From Lachnospiraceae bacterium (lineage in GTDB: Bacteria; Bacillota; Clostridia; Lachnospirales; Lachnospiraceae), in assembly GCA_017635395.1 (NCBI GenBank), contig JAGBLN010000023.1:1-39734 (forward strand): DNA of 39,734 bases, given 5' to 3'. The notes beneath the pieces are model-generated. The model was not told the DNA's origin and did no database searches. It saw nothing but the letters and a program-made list of their open reading frames with translations. The translations under genes and the position numbers were made by a program. Below, piece by piece: positions 7,824 through 15,516 of this stretch (position 1 is its first letter; the number at the start of each line of letters is the position of its first letter).

Positions 7824-9230
7824 ATGATCGGAGATAATCAGAAGACATTTAATCAGCTGCATGTAATCTTCGATGGTCTGCTGGTAGCAGCCGCATATAT
7901 ACTGGCCTGGTATTGTAAGTTTAAGTGGTTCAATGATGACCCGGTCGGCGTAGCGGTACTTGACCGGGGGACCTATTTTTCGTTCCTGTTTTATATAATT
8001 CCCGGTTTTCTCATAATATATTATTTTTCCGGAATGTATTATTCCAAACGATATTCGACGGCGTTAAAGGAAATGAACAGCATATTAAGGTCGAATATTG
8101 TTGGTATTGCATTTCTGTTCTCAATGATCTACCTTTTCAAGATCATCAATATATCACGTGAGATGATCCTTTATTTCTTCGGTTTTGTGAATTTCTTCCT
8201 GATGCTGGAGAGGGGGATGGTCAGGAGCCTTCTTAGGAGCATCCGCCAGAACGGATACAACACAAAGTATGTGCTGTTAGTAGGCTACTCCCGTGCGGCA
8301 GAAAAATATATAGACAGGATAAAGGAAAATCCCCAGTGGGGCTATGTTGTGTGCGGTATTCTTGATGACAGGATTCCTGCAGGAACAATGTATAAAGGCG
8401 TAAAAGTTCTTGGGCGTCTTGCCAATCTTGAAGTGGTCCTTCCTGAAAATAAGCTGGACGAGATAGGTGTAACCCTTTCCCTTATGGATTACGATATGCT
8501 GGAAAAAATCGTAAATATCTGTGAAAAGTCCGGCGTACATACAAAGTTTATACCGGATTACAACAGTGTTATTCCTTCAAGTCCCTATGTAGAAGACCTG
8601 GGGGGACTTACGGTCGTAAATATCAGGCATGTGCCACTGTCGAATTTCGGTAATGCAGTGATAAAGCGTATGGCTGATATAGTGGGCTCATTTTGTCTTA
8701 TCATACTTTTTGCTCCGATCATGATAGTACTCGCCATTATCATAAAGCTTACGGATGGCGGCCCTGCGTTATATAAGCAGGAAAGAGTGGGGCTTCATAA
8801 TAAGCCTTTCCAGATGTATAAGTTCAGGTCTATGCGTCAGCAGAAAACCGAGGAAGAACTCAAGGGCTGGACTAAGAAGGGAGATCCCAGAGTCACGGGC
8901 ATCGGCAAGTTAATGAGACGCACAAGCCTTGATGAGCTGCCCCAGCTTTTTAATGTGCTTGTGGGCAATATGTCTTTAGTGGGCCCCCGTCCGGAAAGAC
9001 CGCAGTTCGTGGAGAAATTCAAGGAAGAGATACCCAGGTATATGATAAAGCACCAGGTTCGTCCCGGCATGACAGGCTGGGCACAGATAAATGGATACCG
9101 TGGCGATACATCTATACGGAAGCGTGTAGAATGTGATCTTTATTATATCGAGAACTGGTCAGTGCTATTTGATTTTAAAATTCTTTTCCTTACATTGTTC
9201 AAGGGATTCATAAATAAAAACGCTTATTAA
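7824..9230 (+). CDS. polyprenyl glycosylphosphotransferase (WbaP/EpsL-type initiating enzyme)
   Basis: Integral membrane enzyme of 468 residues that moves a sugar-1-phosphate from a UDP-sugar to undecaprenyl phosphate, the first step in a surface polysaccharide repeat. Four N-terminal membrane helices (about 12-125) are followed by a Rossmann-like CoA_binding_3 region (about 145-265), a fifth hydrophobic segment (about 285-310) and the catalytic Bac_transf domain. Diagnostic motifs are MYKFRSM, RTSLDELPQLFNVL with the catalytic Asp-Glu pair, SLVGPRPERP, and RPGMTGWAQINGYRG. The ATG follows GGGGATAAG at modest spacing. The family usually uses glucose-1-P or galactose-1-P, and pgcA upstream could feed this. 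The next glycosyltransferase begins 8 bp after the stop. Confidence 0.93.
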   Translation: MIGDNQKTFNQLHVIFDGLLVAAAYILAWYCKFKWFNDDPVGVAVLDRGTYFSFLFYIIPGFLIIYYFSGMYYSKRYSTALKEMNSILRSNIVGIAFLFSMIYLFKIINISREMILYFFGFVNFFLMLERGMVRSLLRSIRQNGYNTKYVLLVGYSRAAEKYIDRIKENPQWGYVVCGILDDRIPAGTMYKGVKVLGRLANLEVVLPENKLDEIGVTLSLMDYDMLEKIVNICEKSGVHTKFIPDYNSVIPSSPYVEDLGGLTVVNIRHVPLSNFGNAVIKRMADIVGSFCLIILFAPIMIVLAIIIKLTDGGPALYKQERVGLHNKPFQMYKFRSMRQQKTEEELKGWTKKGDPRVTGIGKLMRRTSLDELPQLFNVLVGNMSLVGPRPERPQFVEKFKEEIPRYMIKHQVRPGMTGWAQINGYRGDTSIRKRVECDLYYIENWSVLFDFKILFLTLFKGFINKNAY

Positions 9231-9238
9231 GAGGCAGC

Positions 9239-10168
9239 ATGGAATATACGGTTGATGTGATCATTCCGGTGTATAAGCCGGATATAAAGTTAAAAAAGAT
9301 AATATCAAGGCTTGCGGTTCAGACATATCCTGTCAATAAGGTCATTATAATAAATACCGAGAAAAGGTATTTTGATGAGTATTTCGGTAAAAGTGATTTT
9401 CTAAAAAAATATCCGTTTGTAACTGTCAGTCACATCCTCAGGGAGGAATTCGATCACGGCGGAACCAGAAGGGATGCCGTATCGAAATCGGATGCGGATA
9501 TTTTTGTCTGCATGACAGACGATGCTATTCCCAGGAACGACAGGCTTATCGAAAATCTTATAGCTCCGCTTATAGAAGGAAAAGCAGAAGCTGCTTACGG
9601 AAGGCAGCTTCCGGGGAAAGGGTGCTCGGTGGCTGAAGCTGCCAACAGGCACTTCAATTATCCTGCAAAGTCATGCATAAAGGGAAAAGAAGATTTAAGG
9701 ACCTTGGGGATAAAGACTTTCTTCTGTTCTGATGTGTGTGCTGCGTACAAGCGGGATATATATGATGAGCTGGGCGGTTTTGAAAGCCACATGATATTTA
9801 ATGAGGATATGGTATTTGCAAGAAGCGTCATCAATGCGGGCTATCATATTGCCTACGCTGCGGATGCGGAAGTCTTTCATTCTCATTCATACAGTATTGC
9901 GCAGTACACAAAGCGCAGTTTTGATCTTGGGGTGTCCCAGGCCATGTATCCGGAAGTTTTTTCTGATATTTCTTCCGAATCTGAAGGGATAAAGCTCATT
10001 AAGAGAAAAATAAGATATTATGTAAAAAAGAGATCAGCACAGCTGATCCCTCTGATGATAATAACCGACGGCTTCAGGTATATAGGCTATAAAGCCGGAA
10101 AGAATTACAGGAAGCTTCCGTCTAAAGCGATTGAATTGCTTACATTAAACAGAGAATTCTGGAAATGA
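9239..10168 (+). CDS. family 2 glycosyltransferase, RfbF-like
   Basis: A 309-residue GT2 enzyme beginning VDVIIPVYKPD. It has the EFDHGGTRRDA motif shared by the RfbF group of dTDP-rhamnosyltransferases, FVCMTDDAIP as the metal-binding site, YGRQLP, and FNEDMVFARSVINAG as the catalytic-base region. The C-terminus is basic and probably membrane-associated. It lies 8 bp after the initiating transferase, with GAGG upstream of the ATG, so it is probably the second enzyme acting on the lipid-linked sugar (inference from order). It ends 8 bp before the convergent MATE gene, leaving no room for a terminator between them. Neither a flippase nor a polymerase is present in the window, so this locus is only part of a pathway. 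Confidence 0.88.
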   Translation: MEYTVDVIIPVYKPDIKLKKIISRLAVQTYPVNKVIIINTEKRYFDEYFGKSDFLKKYPFVTVSHILREEFDHGGTRRDAVSKSDADIFVCMTDDAIPRNDRLIENLIAPLIEGKAEAAYGRQLPGKGCSVAEAANRHFNYPAKSCIKGKEDLRTLGIKTFFCSDVCAAYKRDIYDELGGFESHMIFNEDMVFARSVINAGYHIAYAADAEVFHSHSYSIAQYTKRSFDLGVSQAMYPEVFSDISSESEGIKLIKRKIRYYVKKRSAQLIPLMIITDGFRYIGYKAGKNYRKLPSKAIELLTLNREFWK

Positions 10169-10176
10169 TCATACGG

Positions 10177-11553
10177 TCATTCTTCTTTTATGGGTGCAAC
10201 CACCTGTTTATACACTGTTCTGAAAAAGATTATCGAAAGTGTAAATGATGTCACCTCTGCGATTATAAATGCAAACCATACGCAGTTCAGGTTTCCTGTG
10301 ATCTTGGCTAACAGCCATGCTGCGGGGAGCAGTACTACCAGCTGTCTGCAGACTGATATGATCAGTGAATAAATGCTCTTGGAAAAAGCCTGGAATACAC
10401 TTCCCAGGGAGATGGCAACAGCCGCAAAGGGAAGATGTATGCCGATTATCCGGAGAGCGGGTATGCCAATTTCTTTCATTGCGGCATCTGCCTTGAACAT
10501 ATCTAAAAGCAGTTCCGGGAAAATTTCAAATATGAGGGCACCGAAGATCATTATGCTTACTGCAAGTATTACGCTGAAACGGAGGGCCTCGTCGATACGT
10601 TTTCTTTTCTGTGCTCCGTAATTGTAGGCAAGTACAGGGATGATTCCACCGTTCATACCGAATACCGGCATGAAGAAAAAGCTCTGGAGCTTGAAGTATA
10701 CACCGAAAACTGTTGCGGCTGTTTCCGAAAAAGTGAGCAGCAGTTTGTTCAGTATATAGGTCATTATGGAGCCTATGGACATCATCAGGATGGAAGGCAC
10801 ACCCACCTTGTATATCCTTGCAACCGCTGAGGAATCGGGATGCAGTATCTCTTTCCAGCTGAGTTTGATCTCTTTGTTAACCTTAAGGTTAAGGAATATA
10901 CCTACACAGGCTGCGGTAGTCTGGCCGATAACGGTTGCGATGGCTGCACCTGCGATCCCCATTTTTGGGAGACCAAGTAAACCAAATATAAGTATGGGGT
11001 CGAGTATAAGGTTGATAATGGCACCTGTCAGCTGGGAGACCATTGAAAAGATCGTGCGTCCGGTGGACTGCAGCAGACGTTCAAGCATTATCTGAAAGAA
11101 GAGGCCAAAAGAAGCTCCCATTACTATGGTGATATAAGTGGTTCCGTAGTTTACGATATCCGGATTATCTGTTTGTGTAAGCATAAAAAGACGTGATCCG
11201 AAGAGGCCTATCAGCATGCAGAATATAAAACTGCAGAATGCCAAAAATATGCCGTTATTGGCGGCAGAATTGGCTTTGTCGAATTTTTTTTGGCCAAGGC
11301 TTGTGGAAAGCATGGCATTTACACCTACGGCCGTGCCTGAACCGATGGCGATCATAAGATTCTGCATTGGGAAGGCAAGGGATACGGCAGTAAGAGCCGG
11401 CTGATTGATCTGAGCCACAAATATACTGTCTACTATATTATAAAGAGCCTGCACCAGCATGGATATCATCATTGGTAATGACATGGTGATGATAAGCCGC
11501 TTTACGGGAAGGACTCCCATTTTGTTTTCGGCAGCGCCGTCCGGTCTGTTCAT
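10177..11553 (-). CDS. MATE family efflux transporter
   Basis: A 458-residue polytopic membrane protein with about twelve helices in two homologous halves. Family marks are the opening PVKRLIITMSLPMMISML, QALYNIVDSIFVAQ, the GSGTAVGVNAMLS segment and, in the second half, the QSFFFMPVFGMNGGIIPVLAYNYGA segment typical of DinF/NorM-type exporters. It exports cationic compounds or drugs using a Na+ or H+ gradient; the substrate is not predictable. It is transcribed convergently to the glycosyltransferase cluster from a near-consensus promoter at 11592-11620. MATE belongs to the same MOP superfamily as Wzx flippases, but the motifs here fit MATE rather than Wzx, so export of the neighbouring polysaccharide is not implied. 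Confidence 0.93.
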   Translation of the reverse strand: MNRPDGAAENKMGVLPVKRLIITMSLPMMISMLVQALYNIVDSIFVAQINQPALTAVSLAFPMQNLMIAIGSGTAVGVNAMLSTSLGQKKFDKANSAANNGIFLAFCSFIFCMLIGLFGSRLFMLTQTDNPDIVNYGTTYITIVMGASFGLFFQIMLERLLQSTGRTIFSMVSQLTGAIINLILDPILIFGLLGLPKMGIAGAAIATVIGQTTAACVGIFLNLKVNKEIKLSWKEILHPDSSAVARIYKVGVPSILMMSIGSIMTYILNKLLLTFSETAATVFGVYFKLQSFFFMPVFGMNGGIIPVLAYNYGAQKRKRIDEALRFSVILAVSIMIFGALIFEIFPELLLDMFKADAAMKEIGIPALRIIGIHLPFAAVAISLGSVFQAFSKSIYSLIISVCRQLVVLLPAAWLLAKITGNLNCVWFAFIIAEVTSFTLSIIFFRTVYKQVVAPIKEE

Positions 11554-11591
11554 AATTAAACCCCTTTCATATGAGTGTGAAACATTTGACC

Positions 11592-11620
11592 ATTATAATA
11601 CGGAGAATTTTTTGTTTCAA
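11592..11620 (-). promoter_or_regulatory. sigma-A promoter of the MATE gene
   Basis: On the minus strand TTGAAA (11620-11615), a 17-bp spacer, then TATAAT (11597-11592): nearly perfect consensus, 38 bp before the start codon. Confidence 0.8.
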
Positions 11621-11651
11621 TGATTTTATGCCTAAAGTAACTGATGCGGCT

Positions 11652-11665
11652 TCAAACAAGTTTGA
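11652..11665. promoter_or_regulatory. dyad-symmetric operator-like site between divergent promoters
   Basis: TCAAACAAGTTTGA: two perfect 6-bp half sites around a 2-bp centre. It lies 32 bp upstream of the MATE -35 and about 44 bp upstream of the htrA -10, where a repressor or activator could serve both genes. No known operator matched by eye. Confidence 0.35.
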
Positions 11666-11694
11666 GTGGGACAAATTAATTTATGTATTTTAAA

Positions 11695-11733
11695 ACACAA
11701 AATTAGCATATAATGAACACAATTTAGACACAA
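11695..11733 (+). promoter_or_regulatory. htrA -10 element overlapped by three phased ACACAA repeats
   Basis: A perfect TATAAT lies at 11709-11714, 90 bp before the htrA start, with only a weak -35 (TATTTT). ACACAA occurs at 11695, 11717 and 11728, spaced by 22 and 11 bp, that is by whole helical turns, around and just after the -10. This arrangement suggests binding by one regulator on one face of the DNA. Confidence 0.45.
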
Positions 11734-11803
11734 ATATATTTTAGAATATGCATCAGCATGATGGGCAAGGAATACTTAATATCGGGAAAGGAAGTGTTTC
11801 ATT

Positions 11804-13525
11804 ATGTATGAAGGTCAGAACGGTGGATTTAGTTCAAATTATTCAAATAATAATGATGACAATCCGGCCATGAATCCGAAGGTGGGGACTGTGCAGGCAG
11901 ATAACGCACATGGAGGCAGTATGGGCAGTATGCCGGATGGTAGTCCTCAGGGAAATGCGCAGGAAAGTGTAATGAGTTCATCTCAGGGAAATACACCGCA
12001 GTGGAACATGCAGGGAAGTGCGCCTCAGGGAAATACGCAGCAGTGGAGTGCACAGGGAAGCGTAATGCATGAGAGCGCGCCACAGGAGAGTTTTTCTAAT
12101 GGAGGCACTTTTCAGAGTGGACCCCAGCCTGTGAATAACGGATATGATAATAATGTGACAGGACGGTACGGTACTTTTCAGCAGAACAATCCGGATTACA
12201 GAGCTTCGCAGTATAGCTATAATCAGAGCAGAGGTAATGCGGGCGTAAATAACAATAACAGTAATGGCAGGAGTAAGGAAAAGAAACAAGGAGGTGTGAT
12301 CGGAAAAATCCTGCTGGCTGGAGCATTAGGCATAGTGTTCGGTGTGGTTGGCGGAGTGGCTTTCTGGGGCGTACAGAAAGTTGTATCTATATTTGATAAC
12401 ACCTCTGTCGCATATGTTGCCGAAGTAGAGACGGCTTCGGAACCGGCAGTTGAAGCGCAGAATGTGGCTGTAACGGGAAATGATGTATCAGATAATTTGG
12501 CGACAAATCTTACCACTAATGTAACAAACACCGTGGCATCGGATGTAAGTGATATGGTGGAAGAGACAATGCCTTCGCTTGTGTCTATAACCTCAAACAT
12601 CACTGTTGACTACTATTACTACACGGAGTCTGCTGAAGCAGGCGGATCCGGTATCATAATAGGGAAGAATGATGATGAGCTTTTAGTAGTGACCAATTAT
12701 CATGTTATTGCTGATGCAGACAGTCTTATCGTAAACTTTATAGACAATGAAAAAGCTCCTGCACAGGTAAAAGGCACCGATGAAAATATGGATCTTGCCG
12801 TAATAGCAGTTAAGCTTAGCGACATACCTTCAGATACCATGTCTGCAATAAAGATTGCCACTATGGGGGATTCGGAAAGCCTGAAAGCAGGACAGCCGGT
12901 AGTAGCCATAGGTAATGCCATGGGATACGGACTGTCGGTGACCACAGGTGTTGTAAGCGCAGTAAACCGTGAGATGAATATGGGAGATATCTCAGGTACA
13001 TTTATCCAGACAGATGCAGCCATAAATCCGGGCAATTCCGGTGGAGCCCTTTTGGATATTAACGGCAATGTGATCGGGATCAACTCCAGTAAGCTGGGTG
13101 GAATGGTCGTAGAAGGCATGGGATATGCAATCCCTATCTCGGCAGCCCAGCCTATAATAGAAAATCTCATGACACGTACCACAAGGACTCTTGTAAGCGA
13201 AGACGACAGAGGTTATCTCGGTATAGTGGGTGCAACAGTAACACCTCAGGATGCACAGTACTACGGACTTCCGGAAGGCGCCTATATTTCAAGTGTTACT
13301 CCCGGATCTGCCGCTGATAAGGCCGGTATACAGGCAGGTGACTATATAGTGGGTCTTGAGGGAATAGCCATTGATTCCATGCAGAAGCTTCAGGGTGAAC
13401 TGCAGTACTATTCTGCGGGCGATACTGTGGAAGTGGAGATCATGAGGAATGTGGGCAACAGTTATAAGAGTCTCAAGTTCAAAGTGACGCTGGATGACAA
13501 GAGTATCCTTGAAGATACGGACTGA
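11804..13525 (+). CDS. htrA: HtrA/DegP-type membrane-anchored serine protease
   Basis: A 573-residue S1C-family envelope protease/chaperone. Residues 1-160 are a cytoplasmic Gln/Asn/Gly/Ser/Met-rich tail with imperfect QGN-QW-QGS repeats; one membrane helix follows (about 165-188), then an exported Thr/Asn/Val-rich linker, the trypsin-like domain with catalytic His300 (TNYHVIADA), Asp330 (MDLAVIAV) and Ser412 (NPGNSGGALL), and one PDZ domain (about 468-560, starting GYLGIVGATV). It degrades or refolds damaged exported proteins. A GGAAAGGAAG ribosome binding site precedes the ATG. The long low-complexity cytoplasmic tail is unusual compared with typical Firmicutes HtrA, which begins close to the membrane helix. 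The gene is monocistronic, with a terminator at 13604-13632, and has possible operator sites upstream. Confidence 0.94.
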   Translation: MYEGQNGGFSSNYSNNNDDNPAMNPKVGTVQADNAHGGSMGSMPDGSPQGNAQESVMSSSQGNTPQWNMQGSAPQGNTQQWSAQGSVMHESAPQESFSNGGTFQSGPQPVNNGYDNNVTGRYGTFQQNNPDYRASQYSYNQSRGNAGVNNNNSNGRSKEKKQGGVIGKILLAGALGIVFGVVGGVAFWGVQKVVSIFDNTSVAYVAEVETASEPAVEAQNVAVTGNDVSDNLATNLTTNVTNTVASDVSDMVEETMPSLVSITSNITVDYYYYTESAEAGGSGIIIGKNDDELLVVTNYHVIADADSLIVNFIDNEKAPAQVKGTDENMDLAVIAVKLSDIPSDTMSAIKIATMGDSESLKAGQPVVAIGNAMGYGLSVTTGVVSAVNREMNMGDISGTFIQTDAAINPGNSGGALLDINGNVIGINSSKLGGMVVEGMGYAIPISAAQPIIENLMTRTTRTLVSEDDRGYLGIVGATVTPQDAQYYGLPEGAYISSVTPGSAADKAGIQAGDYIVGLEGIAIDSMQKLQGELQYYSAGDTVEVEIMRNVGNSYKSLKFKVTLDDKSILEDTD

Positions 13526-13603
13526 GCGGGTAGTGCCCGTTGATCAAAGACTTCCGCTTGTGGACTGCATGTGGGAAGTTTAGTTGGTAATCTGTTTATC
13601 AGA

Positions 13604-13632
13604 GGGAGTGTCCGTGCAGGACATTCCCTTTT
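13604..13632 (+). terminator. terminator after htrA
   Basis: Arms GGGAGTGTCC (13604-13613) and GGACATTCCC (13619-13628) with one G-U pair, a 5-base loop and a TTTT tail. The tail abuts the -35 of the clpX promoter. Confidence 0.75.
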
Positions 13633-13658
13633 GCGTAGACTTTGTTTTAGTGTATAAT
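13631..13658 (+). promoter_or_regulatory. promoter of the clpX-like gene
   Basis: TTGCGT (13631-13636), a 16-bp spacer, TATAAT (13653-13658). The roughly 70-base leader contains a small hairpin, CGGACT (13687-13692) with AGTCCG (13698-13703), upstream of the AAAGGA ribosome binding site. Confidence 0.6.
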
Positions 13659-13732
13659 TGAAATGTTTTTCAATACAATACTTCAGCGGACTGTGATAGT
13701 CCGTTTAGTAAAAAGAAAGGATAATCTCATAA

Positions 13733-15262
13733 ATGAGTGATGAAATAAAGTACTGTTCAATGTGCGGCAGATCAGAAGAAGATGCGGGAATGATGATGCG
13801 TATGCCCATGGGTATGAATGTTTGCCAGAGCTGCATGGACAAACTGTCGGACATGATGGACGACCAGATGAAAAATATCCCGCCCAATGCTTCTGCGGAT
13901 CTGTCGAGGTTTATGACTCCGTATGCATTTAATCAGGCAGGCACTTCACAGACGGATGATTCCGGGGAGGATGATGCTTCTTCGGAGGAGAAAGCTCCCT
14001 TAAAGGATCTTTCGGAAGCTCCCGATGAGAAAAAAGAAGATGGTCCGGATGAAAACAAGGATAAGAAGAAGGGCTCGCCCAGGGTAAGCTTCCTTAATTT
14101 TGGAGACCTTCCCTTTGATTTCGGCGGACTCGGTGGCAGGGCAAAGGTAAAGAGGGCCAAGGAAGGCGAGGCAAAGCCTTTAATGGAACTTAAGGACATA
14201 CCTGCGCCGCATGTGATAAAGGGCATGCTTGACGAGTATGTTGTCGGTCAGGAAAAGGCTAAGAAGGTTATGAGCGTTGCAGTTTATAATCACTACAAGC
14301 GCGTGGCTACAAACACTCAGGATGAGATAGAAATCGAAAAATCAAATATGCTGATGCTTGGACCTACCGGTTCCGGAAAGACTTATCTGGTAAGGACTCT
14401 TGCAAAGATCCTGAATGTGCCACTTGCAATAACTGATGCCACGTCCCTTACGGAAGCAGGTTATATCGGCGATGATATAGAGAGCGTTGTAAGTAAGCTC
14501 CTTGCGGCAGCAGATAACGATGCGGACAGGGCAGAGCAGGGAATAATCTATATCGATGAGATAGACAAGATTGCGAAGAAGTCAAATTCACACTCAAGGG
14601 ATGTAAGCGGTGAATCCGTTCAGCAGGGAATGTTAAAGCTTCTTGAAGGTGCGGATATAGAAGTGCCTGTGGGAGCATCTTCCAAGAATGCTATGGTGCC
14701 TACTACCACCATCAACACTAGGAATATTCTGTTCATATGCGGCGGCGCTTTTCCGGGACTTGAAGAGATCATCGAGGAGAGGCTTAAGAAAACCACGTCC
14801 ATGGGCTTTACCGGTGAGATAAAGAACAAGAAAGAAAAGGATAGAAAGATCCTGCAGAAGGCTGAAACTGAGGATATCAGAAAGTTTGGTATGATTCCGG
14901 AGTTTGTAGGCCGTCTGCCTATGGTATTTGCTCTTGAAGGGCTTGATGAGGATATGCTGGTGCGTATACTTAATGAGCCCAAGAATGCCATAATCAAGCA
15001 GTACCAGAAGCTCCTTGAACTGGATGGGGTTAAGCTTGAATTTACGGAAGATGCGCTTCACCTGATCGCTGAAAAGGCCATGAAGAAGGAAACCGGCGCA
15101 AGGGCGCTTCGTTCCATACTGGATGATTATATGACGGATATAATGTACGAGATCCCGAAGGATGATAATATAGGAAAGGTTACGATAACCAAGGAATATC
15201 TGGAGGGAACAGGAGCCCCAATTATTGAGAACCGTTCTGAAAGCATACCGGTAAATCCGTAA
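13733..15262 (+). CDS. clpX: ClpX-type AAA+ unfoldase, atypical
   Basis: A 509-residue ClpX homologue, some 90 residues longer than usual. The zinc-binding domain is present (Cys8, Cys11, Cys31, Cys34), with six methionines packed between residues 20 and 28. A long acidic/lysine-rich linker (about 70-150) is inserted before the AAA+ core. The core has DEYVVGQ, Walker A GPTGSGKT (210-217), pore loop GYIG (243-246), Walker B IIYIDEIDK, a ClpP-docking-type MGF loop (357-359), arginine finger PEFVGRLP and sensor-2 GARALR. The RKH pore-entry loop used by E. coli ClpX to hold ssrA tags is not seen (ASSKNAMVP in its place). No clpP or tig lies next to it, so this may be a second, specialised ClpX; that is inference. 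It is monocistronic. Confidence 0.9.
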   Translation: MSDEIKYCSMCGRSEEDAGMMMRMPMGMNVCQSCMDKLSDMMDDQMKNIPPNASADLSRFMTPYAFNQAGTSQTDDSGEDDASSEEKAPLKDLSEAPDEKKEDGPDENKDKKKGSPRVSFLNFGDLPFDFGGLGGRAKVKRAKEGEAKPLMELKDIPAPHVIKGMLDEYVVGQEKAKKVMSVAVYNHYKRVATNTQDEIEIEKSNMLMLGPTGSGKTYLVRTLAKILNVPLAITDATSLTEAGYIGDDIESVVSKLLAAADNDADRAEQGIIYIDEIDKIAKKSNSHSRDVSGESVQQGMLKLLEGADIEVPVGASSKNAMVPTTTINTRNILFICGGAFPGLEEIIEERLKKTTSMGFTGEIKNKKEKDRKILQKAETEDIRKFGMIPEFVGRLPMVFALEGLDEDMLVRILNEPKNAIIKQYQKLLELDGVKLEFTEDALHLIAEKAMKKETGARALRSILDDYMTDIMYEIPKDDNIGKVTITKEYLEGTGAPIIENRSESIPVNP

Positions 15263-15286
15263 TATGCCTTTATAGATCTGTGACGA

Positions 15287-15324
15287 AAAACTGTTCAGAA
15301 CCGATAGGGGCTGAACAGTTTTTT
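15287..15324 (+). terminator. terminator after clpX
   Basis: Perfect 12-bp arms AAAACTGTTCAG (15287-15298) and CTGAACAGTTTT (15311-15322), 12-base loop, T-rich tail. The A-rich start also allows function in the reverse direction. Confidence 0.85.
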
Positions 15325-15379
15325 AATAATTTCTAAAGCCAAATTTACTGTGCAGGCGTTCTTTAATTGACACACTCAA

Positions 15380-15408
15380 TAGACAAATCCGGATAATGGT
15401 GCTATACT
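15380..15408 (+). promoter_or_regulatory. promoter of the anchored surface protein gene
   Basis: TAGACA (15380-15385), 17-bp spacer, extended -10 TGCTATACT (TATACT at 15403-15408). A separate perfect TTGACA at 15367 pairs poorly with GATAAT (19-bp spacing), so two overlapping promoters are possible. Confidence 0.55.
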
Positions 15409-15442
15409 CTTTTTCAACAACACACGACACTTATGTTTATCT

Positions 15443-15467
15443 GAGGTTCTGACCGTTCGGTCACCTC
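15443..15467 (+). promoter_or_regulatory. leader hairpin
   Basis: GAGG (15443-15446) pairs with CCTC (15464-15467) and TGACC (15450-15454) with GGTCA (15459-15463), giving a bulged hairpin in the leader between the promoter and the start at 15517. No T-tract follows, so it is not an ordinary terminator. Confidence 0.4.
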
Positions 15468-15516
15468 CCGGACATTAAGATCATAAATCAGTGATCGGAA
15501 AGTTTGGAGGATTATC

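Noticed and set aside
10177-11553. MATE protein as the Wzx flippase of the neighbouring polysaccharide cluster
   Set aside because: Its sequence marks are those of MATE exporters and it is on the opposite strand with its own promoter.
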